Source: Ectothiorhodospiraceae bacterium (GTDB taxonomy: Bacteria > Pseudomonadota > Gammaproteobacteria > SZUA-152). From it: a DNA stretch of 53,138 nt. Location: positions 1-53,138 of the forward strand of contig NVUB02000008.1 in NCBI GenBank assembly GCA_002401775.2, in the 5' to 3' direction. The translations under genes were made by a program, and so were the position numbers. Below the pieces are notes generated by a model. The model searched no databases, was not told where the DNA came from, and saw nothing but the letters and a program-made list of their open reading frames with translations. Of the stretch, positions 16,930 to 26,333 are shown piece after piece; position 1 is the first letter of the stretch, and each line of letters begins with the position of its first letter.

Positions 16930-17595
16930 ATGTTAGAAATTATTCCCAATTGGCACCCCATTTTTGTTCATTTTACCGTTGCATTGTTTTCGCTCTCGGT
17001 GGGGCTGTTTGTCGTTACTTTATTTGTATCGTCCCCCTTAAAAGAACAATGGCTAACCGTCGCGCGCTGGACTTTGTGGTTTGGTGCCGGTTTTACAGTG
17101 ATTACCGGCTTAACGGGGCTCGATGCCTACAACACCGTCGCGCATGATACCCCGTCGCATGCAGCGATGACGGATCACCGAAATTGGGCCATAGCGACCA
17201 TTAGTCTGTTTTTATCTTTAGCCGTGTGGTCTTTTATGCGTGTACGCCGCCAGCTGGCGTTAGGCAGCCTGTTCATCGCATTTATGGTGATTGCCGGAGG
17301 CTTGTTGGGTTCTACCGCATGGCATGGCGGCGAAGTCGTTTATCGATTTGGCCTGGGCGTCATGTCTTTACCTGAGTCAGAAGGGGAAGGTCATGCTCAT
17401 GAACATGCCGATGGTGGTGGGCATGGACATGCCAGTGATAAAAAAATGGAAACATCATCTACTAAAGACAATGCGCCACATGATGACTCAGATGGCCACT
17501 CGCATGACAATATGTCTCTGGATAAAAATGAGATGACATCAGAAGGTAAAGGCCATGATGATGGTCATGATGATGGGGATAGCCACGAACATTAG
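16930..17595 (+). CDS. DUF2231-like four-helix membrane protein with His/Asp-rich tail
   Basis: 221 residues. Four transmembrane helices (about 10-32, 45-65, 88-104, 112-132) with the pattern NWHPIFVHFTVALF at the start and DHRNWA before helix 3, matching DUF2231. Conserved His in the membrane part suggests a haem or metal site. The C-terminal 70 residues are a His/Asp/Gly/Met-rich tail (HAHEHADGGGHGHA, GHDDGHDDGDSHEH), probably metal-binding. Gene order after copB suggests a copper-linked role. Function is not established. Confidence 0.75.
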   Translation: MLEIIPNWHPIFVHFTVALFSLSVGLFVVTLFVSSPLKEQWLTVARWTLWFGAGFTVITGLTGLDAYNTVAHDTPSHAAMTDHRNWAIATISLFLSLAVWSFMRVRRQLALGSLFIAFMVIAGGLLGSTAWHGGEVVYRFGLGVMSLPESEGEGHAHEHADGGGHGHASDKKMETSSTKDNAPHDDSDGHSHDNMSLDKNEMTSEGKGHDDGHDDGDSHEH

Positions 17596-17643
17596 TATTA
17601 TCAGCAGAAGGTACTTTCAGGATGGTGTCCAGAGCAACACAAG

Positions 17644-17733
17644 ATGCACAATGGTGACAATAGTTGGTATTGGGATTCTTTGTTCGGCCACTGGGGGGTG
17701 GGGGCATTATTCTGGTTTGTCGTTATATTTTAA
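17644..17733 (+). CDS. possible small membrane ORF, 29 codons
   Basis: From ATG 17644: MHNGDNSWYWDSLFGHWGVG then a hydrophobic ALFWFVVIF and stop. The style recalls the N-terminus of small SHOCT-type membrane proteins found in copper clusters, but it is far shorter and has no clear ribosome site. It may be a truncated remnant. Low confidence. Confidence 0.25.
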   Translation: MHNGDNSWYWDSLFGHWGVGALFWFVVIF

Positions 17734-17869
17734 TCATCTCATTTTATAAATTTGTGATGAGTGGTCGAAAAAAATACGGTAAGTTTTGTTAATGTGTATT
17801 TTATCGATTTTATACAATGAATATTTTGGGTTTATTTTTGTAATAAAAAAAAGGTATAGGAGAGTAAAT

Positions 17870-18292
17870 ATGTTCACCGTAAGTGAATTAGCAGGACGGG
17901 CAGAGGTAACGCCCGACACAGTACGTCATTATGTGCAAATAGGGATGTTGAATCCTGAACGGAATCCTCATAATGGCTATAAGTTATTTACGGGCACGGA
18001 TGTCACTAAATTACGTTTTATCCGCCAGGCACAAAGTCTGGGTTTCAGCCTGGCTGAAATTGGTGAAATTCTGAATCACTCTAAGAGTGGGAGCTCTCCC
18101 TGTCCTCAGGTGCGTGAAATGATGCAGCGCCGGGTGGTTGAAAATAAACAGAAGCTGGACAACCTGAACCATTTGCAAAAACGCATGGAAGATGCACTGG
18201 AATCTTGGGAAATGATGCCTAACGGCCACCCAAATGGCGACTCAGTATGTCATCTTATCGAATCGGTAACGGTGGCAAACTCTAACGCTTGA
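17870..18292 (+). CDS. MerR family regulator of the P-type ATPase
   Basis: 140 residues from ATG 17870, preceded by TAGGAGAG at 5-nt spacing; longer in-frame starts lack this. Winged helix (about 1-70, PDTVRHYVQIGML), then C78 at the start of the dimerisation helix (SSPCPQVREMM) and a C-terminal H120, C127, H128 group (HPNGDSVCHLI). The first Cys is the ZntR/CadR-type position, absent in CueR, while the usual C-x(n)-C loop is missing, so the ligand set is unusual. Its stop codon overlaps the -35 box of a MerR-type promoter leading to the ATPase gene, which it very probably controls. Confidence 0.9.
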   Translation: MFTVSELAGRAEVTPDTVRHYVQIGMLNPERNPHNGYKLFTGTDVTKLRFIRQAQSLGFSLAEIGEILNHSKSGSSPCPQVREMMQRRVVENKQKLDNLNHLQKRMEDALESWEMMPNGHPNGDSVCHLIESVTVANSNA

Positions 18293-18320
18293 CCTAGGGG
18301 CTACCCATAGGATTTAAAAT
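18289..18320 (+). promoter_or_regulatory. MerR-type promoter of the P-type ATPase, with 217-nt leader
   Basis: TTGACC (18289-18294) overlaps the merR stop TGA (18290-18292). A dyad CCTAGGGG-CTA-CCCATAGG follows and then TAAAAT (18315-18320), giving a 20-bp spacer, diagnostic of MerR-activated promoters. The leader 18321-18537 contains a short open frame at 18379-18429 (16 codons), an AAGGCCTTA / TAAAGGCCT pair and tandem ACAACAGCTG words; its role is unknown. Confidence 0.78.
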
Positions 18321-18537
18321 GATCTATATTCATCAATAACAATAAACACCGTGTTCTTATTGAGACATAAAGCTGACCATGACGAAAAGGCCTTATTTTT
18401 ACAGCCGGGTGTACAAGCCGTTTTACTGACAACACCGCCTGTCTATTTGTAAAGGCCTCACTACGCCTGACTCAGCGCTTTCCGTCTTAAACGACAACAG
18501 CTGACAACAGCTGACAACAACAGGCAACGGGAGTTAA

Positions 18538-21231
18538 ATGATGGCGAAGGATCCTGTGTGTGGAATGGATGTGTCCGATCAATCTGATAAAACCTCAGAT
18601 TATGACGATGAACAATATGTTTTTTGCAGTGATCATTGTAAAAACAAATTTGATCAAAACCCCGGTCAGTATACAGAAGCATCTGTATTGAAAGATCCCG
18701 TCTGTGATATGGATGTCACAGCTGATTCGCAATATCACGTTAAACATGAGGACGAGGATTTTTATTTTTGCAGCGGCCATTGCCAACAAAAATTTCAAGC
18801 TGGACCTGCTCAGTATCTAAAAGACGATACACTGAAAGATCTTGTCTGCGGCATGGATGTTAGCGAAGATTCAGAACATCATTTTGCGCACGAAGGCCAC
18901 GAGCATTATTTTTGCAGTGATCACTGCAACCGGAAATTTCAGCAAAACCCAGAGCAATACCTACACCCCCATGATCATCCGGACAATAATGTCCCGGTCG
19001 ATGAATCGGCCATGTATACCTGTCCCATGGACCCTGAAATCATTCAGGAAGGGCCGGGAACCTGTCCTAAATGTGGCATGGCGCTGGAAGTAATGGGCGT
19101 TCCGACGCTGGCGACCAAAACGGAATACACCTGCCCCATGCACCCGGAAGTCACGCAGGATCATCCCGGTAGTTGCCCTAAATGCGGAATGGCACTGGAA
19201 GCCACCACCGTTGAAGCCGAAGAAGACACCAGTGAGCTGGACGACATGTCCAAACGCTTTTGGGTCAGCACATTGCTGGCGATTCCGGTATTTTTCAGTG
19301 CCATGGCCGCAGAATTTTGGCCTGAAATGATGGGTGCCCTGATAGAACCTAAGTCCCGCCAATGGTTTGAACTGGTATTGTCGACCCCCGTCGTTTGGTG
19401 GGGTGGGTGGGTATTCTTCGTGCGGGGTTGGCAGTCTATCGTCACCATGAACTTGAACATGTTTACCCTCATTGCCATCGGTGTGGGGGTCGCGTGGACA
19501 TACAGTGTGATTGGCGTACTTCTGCCGGGTATTTTCCCTGCCGCAGTATTCAATGATATGGGTGTCGTTCCCGTTTATTTTGAGGCGACGGCAGTGATAA
19601 CGGCACTTGTTTTGCTCGGACAGGTATTAGAGCTACGTGCCCGTAGCCAAACTAATGCCGCCATAAAGCTGTTATTAGGGCTTGCGCCAAAAACAGCCCG
19701 GTTGGTTCGTGAAGATGGCAGCGAAGAAGATATTCCCCTTGAGCATGTAAAAATGGGCGATATCTTACGAGTGCGGCCGGGCGAAAAAATACCCGTCGAT
19801 GGCGTCGTTACCGATGGAGAAAGTAACGTCGATGAGTCGATGGTCACCGGTGAACCCATACCGGTAGCAAAAAGTGCCGGTGAAAAAATGATTGGCGCAA
19901 CCGTAAACAGTACCGGTAGCCTGTTGATGCGCGCAGAAAAAGTGGGGGCCGACACACTCTTATCTCAGATCGTCAAAATGGTCGCCGATGCACAGCGTTC
20001 TCGTGCGCCGATACAAAAACTGGTCGATGTAGTGGCGGGTTACTTTGTACCGACTGTCGTTATCATTTCATTAATAACCTTTGCCGTATGGAGCATCTGG
20101 GGGCCAGAGCCTGCGCTTGCGTATGCCGTCATTAATGCCGTTGCAGTACTGATTATCGCCTGTCCCTGTGCGCTGGGGCTTGCCACGCCTATGTCAATCA
20201 TGGTCGGAACCGGCAAGGGCGCCATGATGGGGGTGTTAATTAAAAATGCAGAAGCTCTGGAAATACTACGCAAGGTTGATACCTTAGTGGTGGATAAAAC
20301 CGGAACGCTAACGGAAGGTAAACCCAAATTGGTTTCGGTCACCTCCGTGGGAGAATATTCAGAAAACGATGCCTTGCAGCTCATTGCCAGCCTGGAACGT
20401 GCCAGCGAACACCCCTTAGCGGAAGCCATTGTACAGGGGGCAGAAGCACGAGGCGTTGCCTTGCTGCCAGTGGACGATTTCCAGTCTATTACCGGCAAAG
20501 GTGTAACCGGTGTCATAAATGGCAAAGCCGTTGCCATGGGCAACAAAGCATTACTGGCTGATTTAGGTGTCGATGTTGGTGATTTGCCTGAAAAAGCTGA
20601 CCTACAACGTGGCGAAGGACAAACCGTCATGTTTTTTGCCATAGATGGCAAAGCAGGGGGGCTAATCGGCGTGGCAGACCCTATCAAAGAATCAACACCT
20701 GAAGCGATTCGTCACTTGCATGCAGAAGGCTTAAAAGTAGTTATGCTAACAGGGGATAGTCGAAAAACGGCCGAATTCGTTGCCAGTAAACTCGACATTG
20801 ACCAAGTGCATGCCGAAGTGCTGCCCGATCAAAAGGCACAAGTGATCAAACAATTACAGGCGGAGGGGCGAATCGTTGCCATGGCAGGCGACGGCATAAA
20901 CGATGCGCCAGCACTTGCCCAGGCTCATGTCGGTATTGCCATAGGTACTGGCACCGATGTGGCCATGGAAAGCGCGGGAGTGACCCTTGTCAAAGGTGAC
21001 CTGCGTGGCATCGTGCGGGCACGACGCTTGAGTCAGGCCACCATGGCCAATATCCGGCAAAACCTGTTTTTTGCTTTTATCTATAATGCCGCAGGCGTCC
21101 CTATTGCGGCCGGTATTCTTTATCCCTTCTTCGGTATATTGCTATCACCCATGATTGCCGCAGCGGCCATGAGCTTTAGTTCAGTATCCGTTATCACCAA
21201 TGCCTTGAGATTAAAGAACCTTCGTTTATAA
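18538..21231 (+). CDS. Cu(I)-type P1B ATPase with three YHS and two heavy-metal-binding domains
   Basis: 897 residues (ATG at 18538 or 18541; GGGAG 5-8 nt upstream). N-terminus: three YHS domains ([15 protein letters not shown], about 5-46, 53-93, 101-142), then two zinc-ribbon-like modules ([17 protein letters not shown], about 160-184 and 197-221). The ATPase core has the metal motif [15 protein letters not shown], the phosphorylation site [27 protein letters not shown], and TM8 signature MSFSSVSV, as in CopA-type Cu(I) exporters. It pumps soft monovalent metal from the cytoplasm. Ordinary CopA has HMA domains instead; three stacked YHS units are uncommon. Controlled by the adjacent MerR gene. 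Confidence 0.93.
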   Translation: MMAKDPVCGMDVSDQSDKTSDYDDEQYVFCSDHCKNKFDQNPGQYTEASVLKDPVCDMDVTADSQYHVKHEDEDFYFCSGHCQQKFQAGPAQYLKDDTLKDLVCGMDVSEDSEHHFAHEGHEHYFCSDHCNRKFQQNPEQYLHPHDHPDNNVPVDESAMYTCPMDPEIIQEGPGTCPKCGMALEVMGVPTLATKTEYTCPMHPEVTQDHPGSCPKCGMALEATTVEAEEDTSELDDMSKRFWVSTLLAIPVFFSAMAAEFWPEMMGALIEPKSRQWFELVLSTPVVWWGGWVFFVRGWQSIVTMNLNMFTLIAIGVGVAWTYSVIGVLLPGIFPAAVFNDMGVVPVYFEATAVITALVLLGQVLELRARSQTNAAIKLLLGLAPKTARLVREDGSEEDIPLEHVKMGDILRVRPGEKIPVDGVVTDGESNVDESMVTGEPIPVAKSAGEKMIGATVNSTGSLLMRAEKVGADTLLSQIVKMVADAQRSRAPIQKLVDVVAGYFVPTVVIISLITFAVWSIWGPEPALAYAVINAVAVLIIACPCALGLATPMSIMVGTGKGAMMGVLIKNAEALEILRKVDTLVVDKTGTLTEGKPKLVSVTSVGEYSENDALQLIASLERASEHPLAEAIVQGAEARGVALLPVDDFQSITGKGVTGVINGKAVAMGNKALLADLGVDVGDLPEKADLQRGEGQTVMFFAIDGKAGGLIGVADPIKESTPEAIRHLHAEGLKVVMLTGDSRKTAEFVASKLDIDQVHAEVLPDQKAQVIKQLQAEGRIVAMAGDGINDAPALAQAHVGIAIGTGTDVAMESAGVTLVKGDLRGIVRARRLSQATMANIRQNLFFAFIYNAAGVPIAAGILYPFFGILLSPMIAAAAMSFSSVSVITNALRLKNLRL

Positions 21232-21423
21232 GCCGTTACTCGAAATAGGCTCATTCCATTGATGACTTATGCCCGTCTACTCACCCGTAAGCGGGCATGT
21301 GTTATGTGAACCGGTTCACCGTTTTATATTGAACTTGTATGTAATGATGTTGGGCTGAAATATCATATTCGGATACCGTTAAATTCGGTATCTCAGTTCA
21401 CTCAATTCAAGGCAGCATAGGTA

Positions 21424-22497
21424 ATGGTAAATTTTTGGCAGCGTATATTTTCACCTGCACAAAAAATGCAGGATACTCAAACAAACAAAACGCCTGTCAA
21501 TGTTCCCAATAAAACGAAAGCCTCACCTGAAGTTAGCGATGCAACCACTCCGGTTACCAATGGCACAGAAAAAACAACTTCTCCCTTAGCCTTAAAAAAC
21601 ATCGGAAATGATTTTTACCGGTATTTATTAGGCGTAGACTCATTTCATGATGGCCCTGTCAGCGCCCTCGAAAAAACCATCATAGATAGTGTTGATACAT
21701 TAATGCAGTCACAAAAAGAGGCGGCCAACCTCATTCCCCGTATGCCAGGCGTCGTCCCGCAACTGATGCAAAAAATACGAGCGGACGATTATGATGGAAA
21801 AGAAATAACCGAAATCATTAACACTGATCCCGTAGTCATGGCAGAAGTTCTTCGACTGGCAAATAGCCCATTTTTTCGTGCCCGCAACCCGGCAAAAAAC
21901 CTGGCAGACGCGGTATTGCAATTAGGCCAATCCGGTTTACGTGAAGTGATAATGTCGGTAGCAATGAAACCCATCATGCAAGTAGGAAAAGGGTTCACCC
22001 ATCAACATGCTGCAAAATCCATATGGGAACAATCATTAAAAGTGGCCGTCGCCTGTCGTAGTTTAGCCAAGGCAGAGGGGGTTGATCGCTTTAACGCCTA
22101 CGTAGCGGGATTAATGCATAACACCGGATCTATGGTGGTGTTAAGGCAGTTCGACCAAGCCGGAAAACCCATGGAACCTCAACATTCTCGTACTTTTCAA
22201 CATAGTGTCATTCAACGTGCAACAAAGTTAACCTTCATCATTACCGAACAATGGGGCCTACCCGAAGAAGTAGTAACAGCCCTCAAAGAACAATTTGGCT
22301 CACACCGACGTCGCCCAGCAACACGCTTAGGCCGCATTGTCGAAATGGGAACCCGATTAGGCCAGATACAGGCTTTATCCGAAAATGGCCGTATTGATGA
22401 CCCAGATAGTCTTGTTACCTTACTTTCAAAACAAGAAAATGGCGGAAATGCAGTGCAAGCCTACACAGAAATGGGAGTGATTGAAGGGCTTGGTTAA
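21424..22497 (+). CDS. HDOD domain protein
   Basis: 357 residues, cytoplasmic. A Lys/Thr-rich variable N-terminal stretch (about 1-75) precedes an HDOD domain: LIPRMPGVVPQLMQKIRADD, ITEIINTDPVVMAEVLRLANS, LGQSGLREVIMSVAMKP, YVAGLMHNTGSMVV. HDOD proteins are regulatory adaptors (signal transduction, often c-di-GMP- or stress-linked) without hydrolase activity. It stands alone: the 190-bp gap before it has an ATGCCCG/CGGGCAT hairpin near 21269 that may end the ATPase transcript. Confidence 0.85.
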   Translation: MVNFWQRIFSPAQKMQDTQTNKTPVNVPNKTKASPEVSDATTPVTNGTEKTTSPLALKNIGNDFYRYLLGVDSFHDGPVSALEKTIIDSVDTLMQSQKEAANLIPRMPGVVPQLMQKIRADDYDGKEITEIINTDPVVMAEVLRLANSPFFRARNPAKNLADAVLQLGQSGLREVIMSVAMKPIMQVGKGFTHQHAAKSIWEQSLKVAVACRSLAKAEGVDRFNAYVAGLMHNTGSMVVLRQFDQAGKPMEPQHSRTFQHSVIQRATKLTFIITEQWGLPEEVVTALKEQFGSHRRRPATRLGRIVEMGTRLGQIQALSENGRIDDPDSLVTLLSKQENGGNAVQAYTEMGVIEGLG

Positions 22498-22573
22498 TAT
22501 ACAGACTTAGTGCTAAGGACTAAGTTGTTAACCTGGGCAATGGCTGAAACGAGCACCAATATTCTCGGATAAA

Positions 22574-22606
22574 GATGATCGTCAGGTAACTTCGTAATCT
22601 GACCTA
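22574..22606. repeat. REP-like hairpin (GTCAGGTA family)
   Basis: GTCAGGTAACTTCGTAATCTGACCTAC, same family as 5471-5497 and 24287-24380; here the arms have mismatches. It lies between the HDOD gene and the cytochrome gene on the other strand. Confidence 0.6.
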
Positions 22607-22652
22607 CATTTGGCGCGGGTGATGAATACAAAAACTGGCCGCACGTTATTTT

Positions 22653-23231
22653 TTACTGGTTTAGCCGTTTAATCCCATCTCCGTTTATTTCTGCCTGTAT
22701 TTTTCGTGTTTCTTCTGTCCAGCGGCTTTTGATATAAGCAATGATGGCTCGAATATCCTGATCGTTTAGTACGCTGCCCAGTGCTGGCATGTCTGTTTTG
22801 TAATTCTTGGGGCCATACGGTGGTACAAGCCCATATTTGATAATACCAAACAACAATTCATCGGCATGGTGCCAGGTATGTCCCGTTTCATCGTGGGGTG
22901 GTGCCGGTAATTTTCCATCAGCATTTCGGGATTTCCAGTTTTTCTGGCCTTCCAGGTTGGCGCCATGACAAGCTGCGCAGTGTTGTTTGTAGACTGCTTG
23001 GCCGTGAGTTACCAAACCGTTAGCTGACATTCCTTTTGAAGTATCCGCTTGTTCAGTGGCATGAGCAGTGGCATGAGCAGTGGCATGAACATTTGATAAT
23101 GGTGCTATTACCAGAGGAACAAAAAGCACCATCCATGATGCGGCCAATAAAAAAGTTGACCGGATATTTAACAAGACATATGACAGGGCAGAGGAGAGTG
23201 CTCTCGTCGAATGCAAACTCATCGATACCAT
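22653..23231 (-). CDS. exported monoheme cytochrome c
   Basis: About 192 residues from ATG 23231 (an ATG at 23222 and an upstream ATG at 23306 overlapping the preceding gene are alternatives). Hydrophobic signal or anchor about residues 20-45, then an Ala/His/Thr repeat (HATAHATAHAT) encoded by a 12-bp tandem repeat at 23054-23089. One haem motif HCAACHGANLEGQ, and a later Met ligand candidate in KTDMPALGSVL, as in class I cytochromes c; IIAYIKSRW is the C-terminal helix. Electron carrier in the periplasm; partner unknown. Probably cotranscribed with the cytochrome gene upstream. Confidence 0.85.
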   Translation of the reverse strand: MVSMSLHSTRALSSALSYVLLNIRSTFLLAASWMVLFVPLVIAPLSNVHATAHATAHATEQADTSKGMSANGLVTHGQAVYKQHCAACHGANLEGQKNWKSRNADGKLPAPPHDETGHTWHHADELLFGIIKYGLVPPYGPKNYKTDMPALGSVLNDQDIRAIIAYIKSRWTEETRKIQAEINGDGIKRLNQ

Positions 23232-23268
23232 TCTAGACTCGTGCTCATGCCCAAATGAATATCCAAAA

Positions 23269-23676
23269 TTAATAAATACCATTTTCACGTTGTAACCAAC
23301 GAACAAAAGGGAGCAGGGTGTCTACATCTTTTCGGGTTGCTCCAGGCACTGGGGGCATATTGCCGAAACGCCAGTGATGCGCTTGTACACCTTTTAATGC
23401 GGCACGATAAAAGGCTGGATCACCGTGATGGGAAGGCTTGTAAAAACCGTGCATTAATGGTGGGCCTTGCGTTGTACCATTACCCCATTCTCCATGGCAT
23501 TTGGAGCACAGGTTATTAAATATTTTCTTACCCTGGGCATACTTGAAAGGCACTTTTGGTGGGTTATCGACGGAGTATTTTGAGGCAGCAACCCCCGCAA
23601 CAGGCATCAGTAGCAGCATCGACAGGGCTACCGTAATAGAAAGTGATTTTGTCGATACCATAAAATGGAAATTCAT
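23269..23676 (-). CDS. exported monoheme cytochrome c
   Basis: About 135 residues from ATG 23676, chosen because AGGT lies 6 nt before it and a clean signal peptide follows (SLSITVALSMLLLMPVAGVA); an ATG at 23742 also exists. One haem site NLCSKCHGEWGNGT and a C-terminal helix TLLPFVRWLQ. The Met ligand is probably in GNMPPVPGATRKDVD. It precedes a second cytochrome c gene on the same strand, so the two may form a short periplasmic relay. No enzyme gene is adjacent. Confidence 0.85.
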   Translation of the reverse strand: MNFHFMVSTKSLSITVALSMLLLMPVAGVAASKYSVDNPPKVPFKYAQGKKIFNNLCSKCHGEWGNGTTQGPPLMHGFYKPSHHGDPAFYRAALKGVQAHHWRFGNMPPVPGATRKDVDTLLPFVRWLQRENGIY

Positions 23677-23742
23677 ATTTTTACCTATATTTACAGGATG
23701 TAGCGTTGTATGTTGTGTTGCTTTAGCACAGACGTACGTCAC

Positions 23743-24656
23743 TCAAAATGACAGATAAGAATAGCAGTGCCTAACTCATAGCCACTGCTATTTTACTGCT
23801 ACTATTTTACTACTACTTTACTACTACTTTACTACTAGAAGCTAAGCCAACCCATTGAGCATAAAAGATAATTGAACCGTTGCAGTATACAATGAAATGG
23901 CTAAAATTTCCGTTATAACTCCGAAGAGTCATTATGAAAGTAGCGATAACGATAGCCTGATTGTAAACATAGATTACGTGTTGTAACCGCAAAAAAATAA
24001 TATCACAAATGCACACATTCCACCGTAGGGGTGCCCCTTGTGCTTACCCTTATTTCGCACACGCACAAATCAAACCGGTCATCCTACATTTTCCCCTACG
24101 GTGGATGATGTTTATATTTTGGTGTTGTTAACGCAAAGCTCGCAAAGGCGCAGAGGACGCGGAGAAAGAATATTAATTGAGGTGAGGACATAAGTGCAGA
24201 GTGCTAAGTGAATAGTGCTAAGTGAAGAAAACCACATTCATCTTTTTCGGTGTTCTTAGCGACCTTTGCGTTTACCGCTTCCTCAATGGAATAACCTGAC
24301 CTACATTTGCCCCGGGTGATAAGTGCAAATGCTGGGGGTACCGCTATATTTTGTAGGTCAGGTTGCGCAGCTACCTGACAATTGCTCCGATGCTTCGCAT
24401 TAAAATGCAGGGATGCAGATTGTCGAATCAAGCGAATAACGCCAATTAGCATTTCAATCGCCATTGCTATACCACAAATCTACTGTAAAGTTATCACGTG
24501 AACTTGCGATACTTTCGTGAACATTAGATTGTAAGTTTCGATGTTACTCATTATTATCCGATTTACCCTGTTACTCTCACTAGAACGAATTCGATGGAGT
24601 ACGGGTGATCCCCCGGATAAATAAACAATTTTCATATAGTGCCATTGAGCTAATCT
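23743..24656. other. 900-bp repeat-rich intergenic stretch
   Basis: No convincing gene. Contents: TTTACTACTAC tandem words at 23795-23836; a GTAGGGGTGCCCCTTGTG copy at 24023 paired with CCCCTACGGTG at 24093-24108 (inverted); a CGCAAAGGCGCAGAGGACGC block at about 24133-24165 with a loose inverted partner at 24250-24280; tandem AGTGCTAAGTGAA words near 24190-24225; and a REP unit AACCTGACCTAC..GTAGGTCAGGTT at 24290-24365 followed by GCGCAGCTACCTGAC. The last 150 bp should hold the promoter of the sigma factor gene (a TGATCC word at 24606-24611 could be an ECF -35). Confidence 0.6.
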
Positions 24657-25211
24657 ATGTTGAACGCTGAATCTACGGAAAGTATCAATAATCTGCTGGT
24701 GCGTTGTGTCTTAAAAGACGCTACTGCCTTTGAAAGTCTCTATAAATTGACTTCACCGAAACTATTTTCCATTAGCTTACGTATAGTAAAGAAACAGGAA
24801 TGGGCGGAAGAGATTTTGCAAGAAGGATTCATTAATATTTGGAACAATGCTGACCAGTTTCGTGGCGATAAGGCCAGTGCGATGACCTGGATGACACGCA
24901 TTATGCGGAATAAGGCCATTGACCATATTCGCAAAAAGCCGCAAAACGAGATTCAGGATGAAGGTGTTCTTGATACCGTAGTTTCAGGCACTAGCGGTCC
25001 TCTGGATCATTTGTTTGATGCTGATACCACTGATGCTTTGCAAAAATGCCTCGACGAGCTTGATAATTCGCAAAAAAATGCGATAAATATGGCATATTTT
25101 CAAGGCCTTACCCATCAGGAGTTGTCAGAATCCCTTGACACTCCCATGGGGACCATTAAAAGCTGGATTCGGCGTGGGCTACAAAAACTGAAAGGTTGTT
25201 TGTCTCTATGA
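24657..25211 (+). CDS. ECF sigma factor, SigK-like
   Basis: 184 residues: sigma region 2 (about 20-90: AFESLYKLTSPKLFSISLRI, ILQEGFINIWNNADQF, AMTWMTRIMRNKAIDHIRK) and region 4 (about 130-182: LDELDNSQKNAINMAYFQGL, HQELSESLDTPMGTIKSWIRRG). Regions 1 and 3 are absent, as in ECF sigmas. It overlaps the anti-sigma gene by 4 nt (ATGA), the classic co-translated sigma/anti-sigma pair. It probably drives its own operon and the DUF4331 operon downstream; that target is inference. Confidence 0.93.
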   Translation: MLNAESTESINNLLVRCVLKDATAFESLYKLTSPKLFSISLRIVKKQEWAEEILQEGFINIWNNADQFRGDKASAMTWMTRIMRNKAIDHIRKKPQNEIQDEGVLDTVVSGTSGPLDHLFDADTTDALQKCLDELDNSQKNAINMAYFQGLTHQELSESLDTPMGTIKSWIRRGLQKLKGCLSL

Positions 25212-25927
25212 AGTTAGAAAATCCACAAGTTCGTGACCTTATCGCTGCAGAATATGTGCTCGGCACATTAGCAGGCGGTGCGCGCCGTCGTTTTGAAAAA
25301 ATGCTATGGAATGACGCAAATTTACGACTGCTCGTGGAAAAATGGTCGAATAAAATCGATACGCTGGCCGCCGGTATTACGCCGGTAACACCACCAACAC
25401 ATGTTTTTACGGCCATCAAAAAACGTCTCAATTTAACCGCGCCTACTGACCGGACAGAAGCAGAAACTCCTGCTAGTGGTTGGGGTAAGCTGGCATTTTG
25501 GCGTAGTGCCACAGCGCTCGCGGTGGCTGCTTCTTTTGTATTAGCCCTGTACGTGAGCGTCTACCTGCCGAAACCCGAGCCTGCTCCGGTCTATGTTGCC
25601 GTGCTGAATAATGAAGCGGCACAATCGTCCTGGATTATTAAAACCAACGTAGAAGCTCGTGAACTCAGTATCGAAACGGTGTCACCGCAATACATTACGG
25701 CCGACAAAGCCTTCGAACTATGGTTATTACCGGCCAATAAAACTGCGCCTATATCCGTGGGTTTAGTGCAAAACCAAGGGGTAACAACACTCACATTACC
25801 CTCGGAGTTGTCTGTTGAATTCATTAAAACGGCGGGCTTAGCCATCAGTTTGGAGCCCACGGGCGGCTCACCCACTGGCTTACCCACAGGGCCCGTTCTC
25901 TACCAGGGTAAATTACAGCTGCTATAG
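25208..25927 (+). CDS. RskA-family anti-sigma factor
   Basis: About 239 residues from ATG 25208 (overlapping the sigma stop). N-terminal sigma-binding part (VRDLIAAEYVLGTLAGGARRRFEKM), one transmembrane helix about residues 100-120 (ALAVAASFVLALYVSVYL), and a periplasmic RskA C-terminal domain ending SLEPTGGSPTGLPTGPVLYQG, the hallmark of the family. It holds the sigma factor at the membrane until an envelope or redox signal releases it by proteolysis. Followed by two hairpins, so the pair forms its own transcription unit. Confidence 0.92.
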   Translation: MKLENPQVRDLIAAEYVLGTLAGGARRRFEKMLWNDANLRLLVEKWSNKIDTLAAGITPVTPPTHVFTAIKKRLNLTAPTDRTEAETPASGWGKLAFWRSATALAVAASFVLALYVSVYLPKPEPAPVYVAVLNNEAAQSSWIIKTNVEARELSIETVSPQYITADKAFELWLLPANKTAPISVGLVQNQGVTTLTLPSELSVEFIKTAGLAISLEPTGGSPTGLPTGPVLYQGKLQLL

Positions 25928-25948
25928 CTACCGCAATCCCGAGCGCTA

Positions 25949-25980
25949 TCCCTATGACATTTCAACTAATGTCATAGGGA
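25949..25980. terminator. perfect hairpin after anti-sigma gene
   Basis: Arms TCCCTATGACATT (25949-25961) and AATGTCATAGGGA (25968-25980), 6-nt loop. No T-run directly follows; it may be a transcript-end stabiliser. Confidence 0.55.
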
Positions 25981-26034
25981 ATTCTCTCCGCTTGTTTGTT
26001 GCGTACTCTTTTTTTACAGACTCTTTTTTTACGT

Positions 26035-26074
26035 AAAGGCACCACCGTCCACACGGACTGTGGTGCCTTTTTTA
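26035..26074 (+). terminator. rho-independent terminator
   Basis: Stem AAAGGCACCAC (26035-26045) with GTGGTGCCTTT (26060-26070) and a six-T run ending at 26073. It ends the sigma/anti-sigma transcript; the A-run on the left arm could make it work both ways. Confidence 0.85.
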
Positions 26075-26259
26075 TGGCTGTATTTTCGTGTGGCAGATCC
26101 GTTCTATTTACCTCGTTGGCAACTTCCAGCGAAACAATAACCTGAGGTATGGGTTCCCACTGAGACCCTTGGAAACAGTGACGTTTGTTTTAAAACCGGT
26201 AATAAGCCCACAATTTTATTGTTCCGCGCCTGGATACCGGATCAAGTCCGGTATGACGG

Positions 26260-26333
26260 CAATGGCACGAAGTTAAGCCGAATACTACCGTTTTCCCGGG
26301 TGGAGTGGTTTTTTGACTTATTTTCGTACCATT
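26260..26333. mobile_element. MITE family B, simple copy (74 bp) with 12-bp direct flanks
   Basis: Left end AATGGCACGAAGTTAAG (26261-26277), right end CTTATTTTCGTACCATT, an aged inverted partner. The flanks 26248-26259 and 26334-26345 are identical, CCGGTATGACGG. Relative to the copy at 10931-11092 it is inverted and lacks the inner CATTCCGGCG hairpin. It sits inside an older ACCGGATCAAGTCCGGT hairpin. The remaining gap to DUF4331 is AT-rich with no gene. Confidence 0.82.

Noticed and set aside
18379-18429. Leader peptide of the P-type ATPase
   Set aside because: A 16-codon open frame exists, but without a ribosome site, Cys/His codons or attenuator hairpins to support a regulatory peptide.
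23054-23089. CRISPR-like repeats (also the 22-bp repeat at 51683-51726)
   Set aside because: Units are directly adjacent without spacers and lie in coding sequence; they are tandem duplications.
24127-24280. tRNA or small RNA gene
   Set aside because: GCAAAGGCGCAGAGGACGC words are a dispersed repeat; no cloverleaf or terminator could be drawn.
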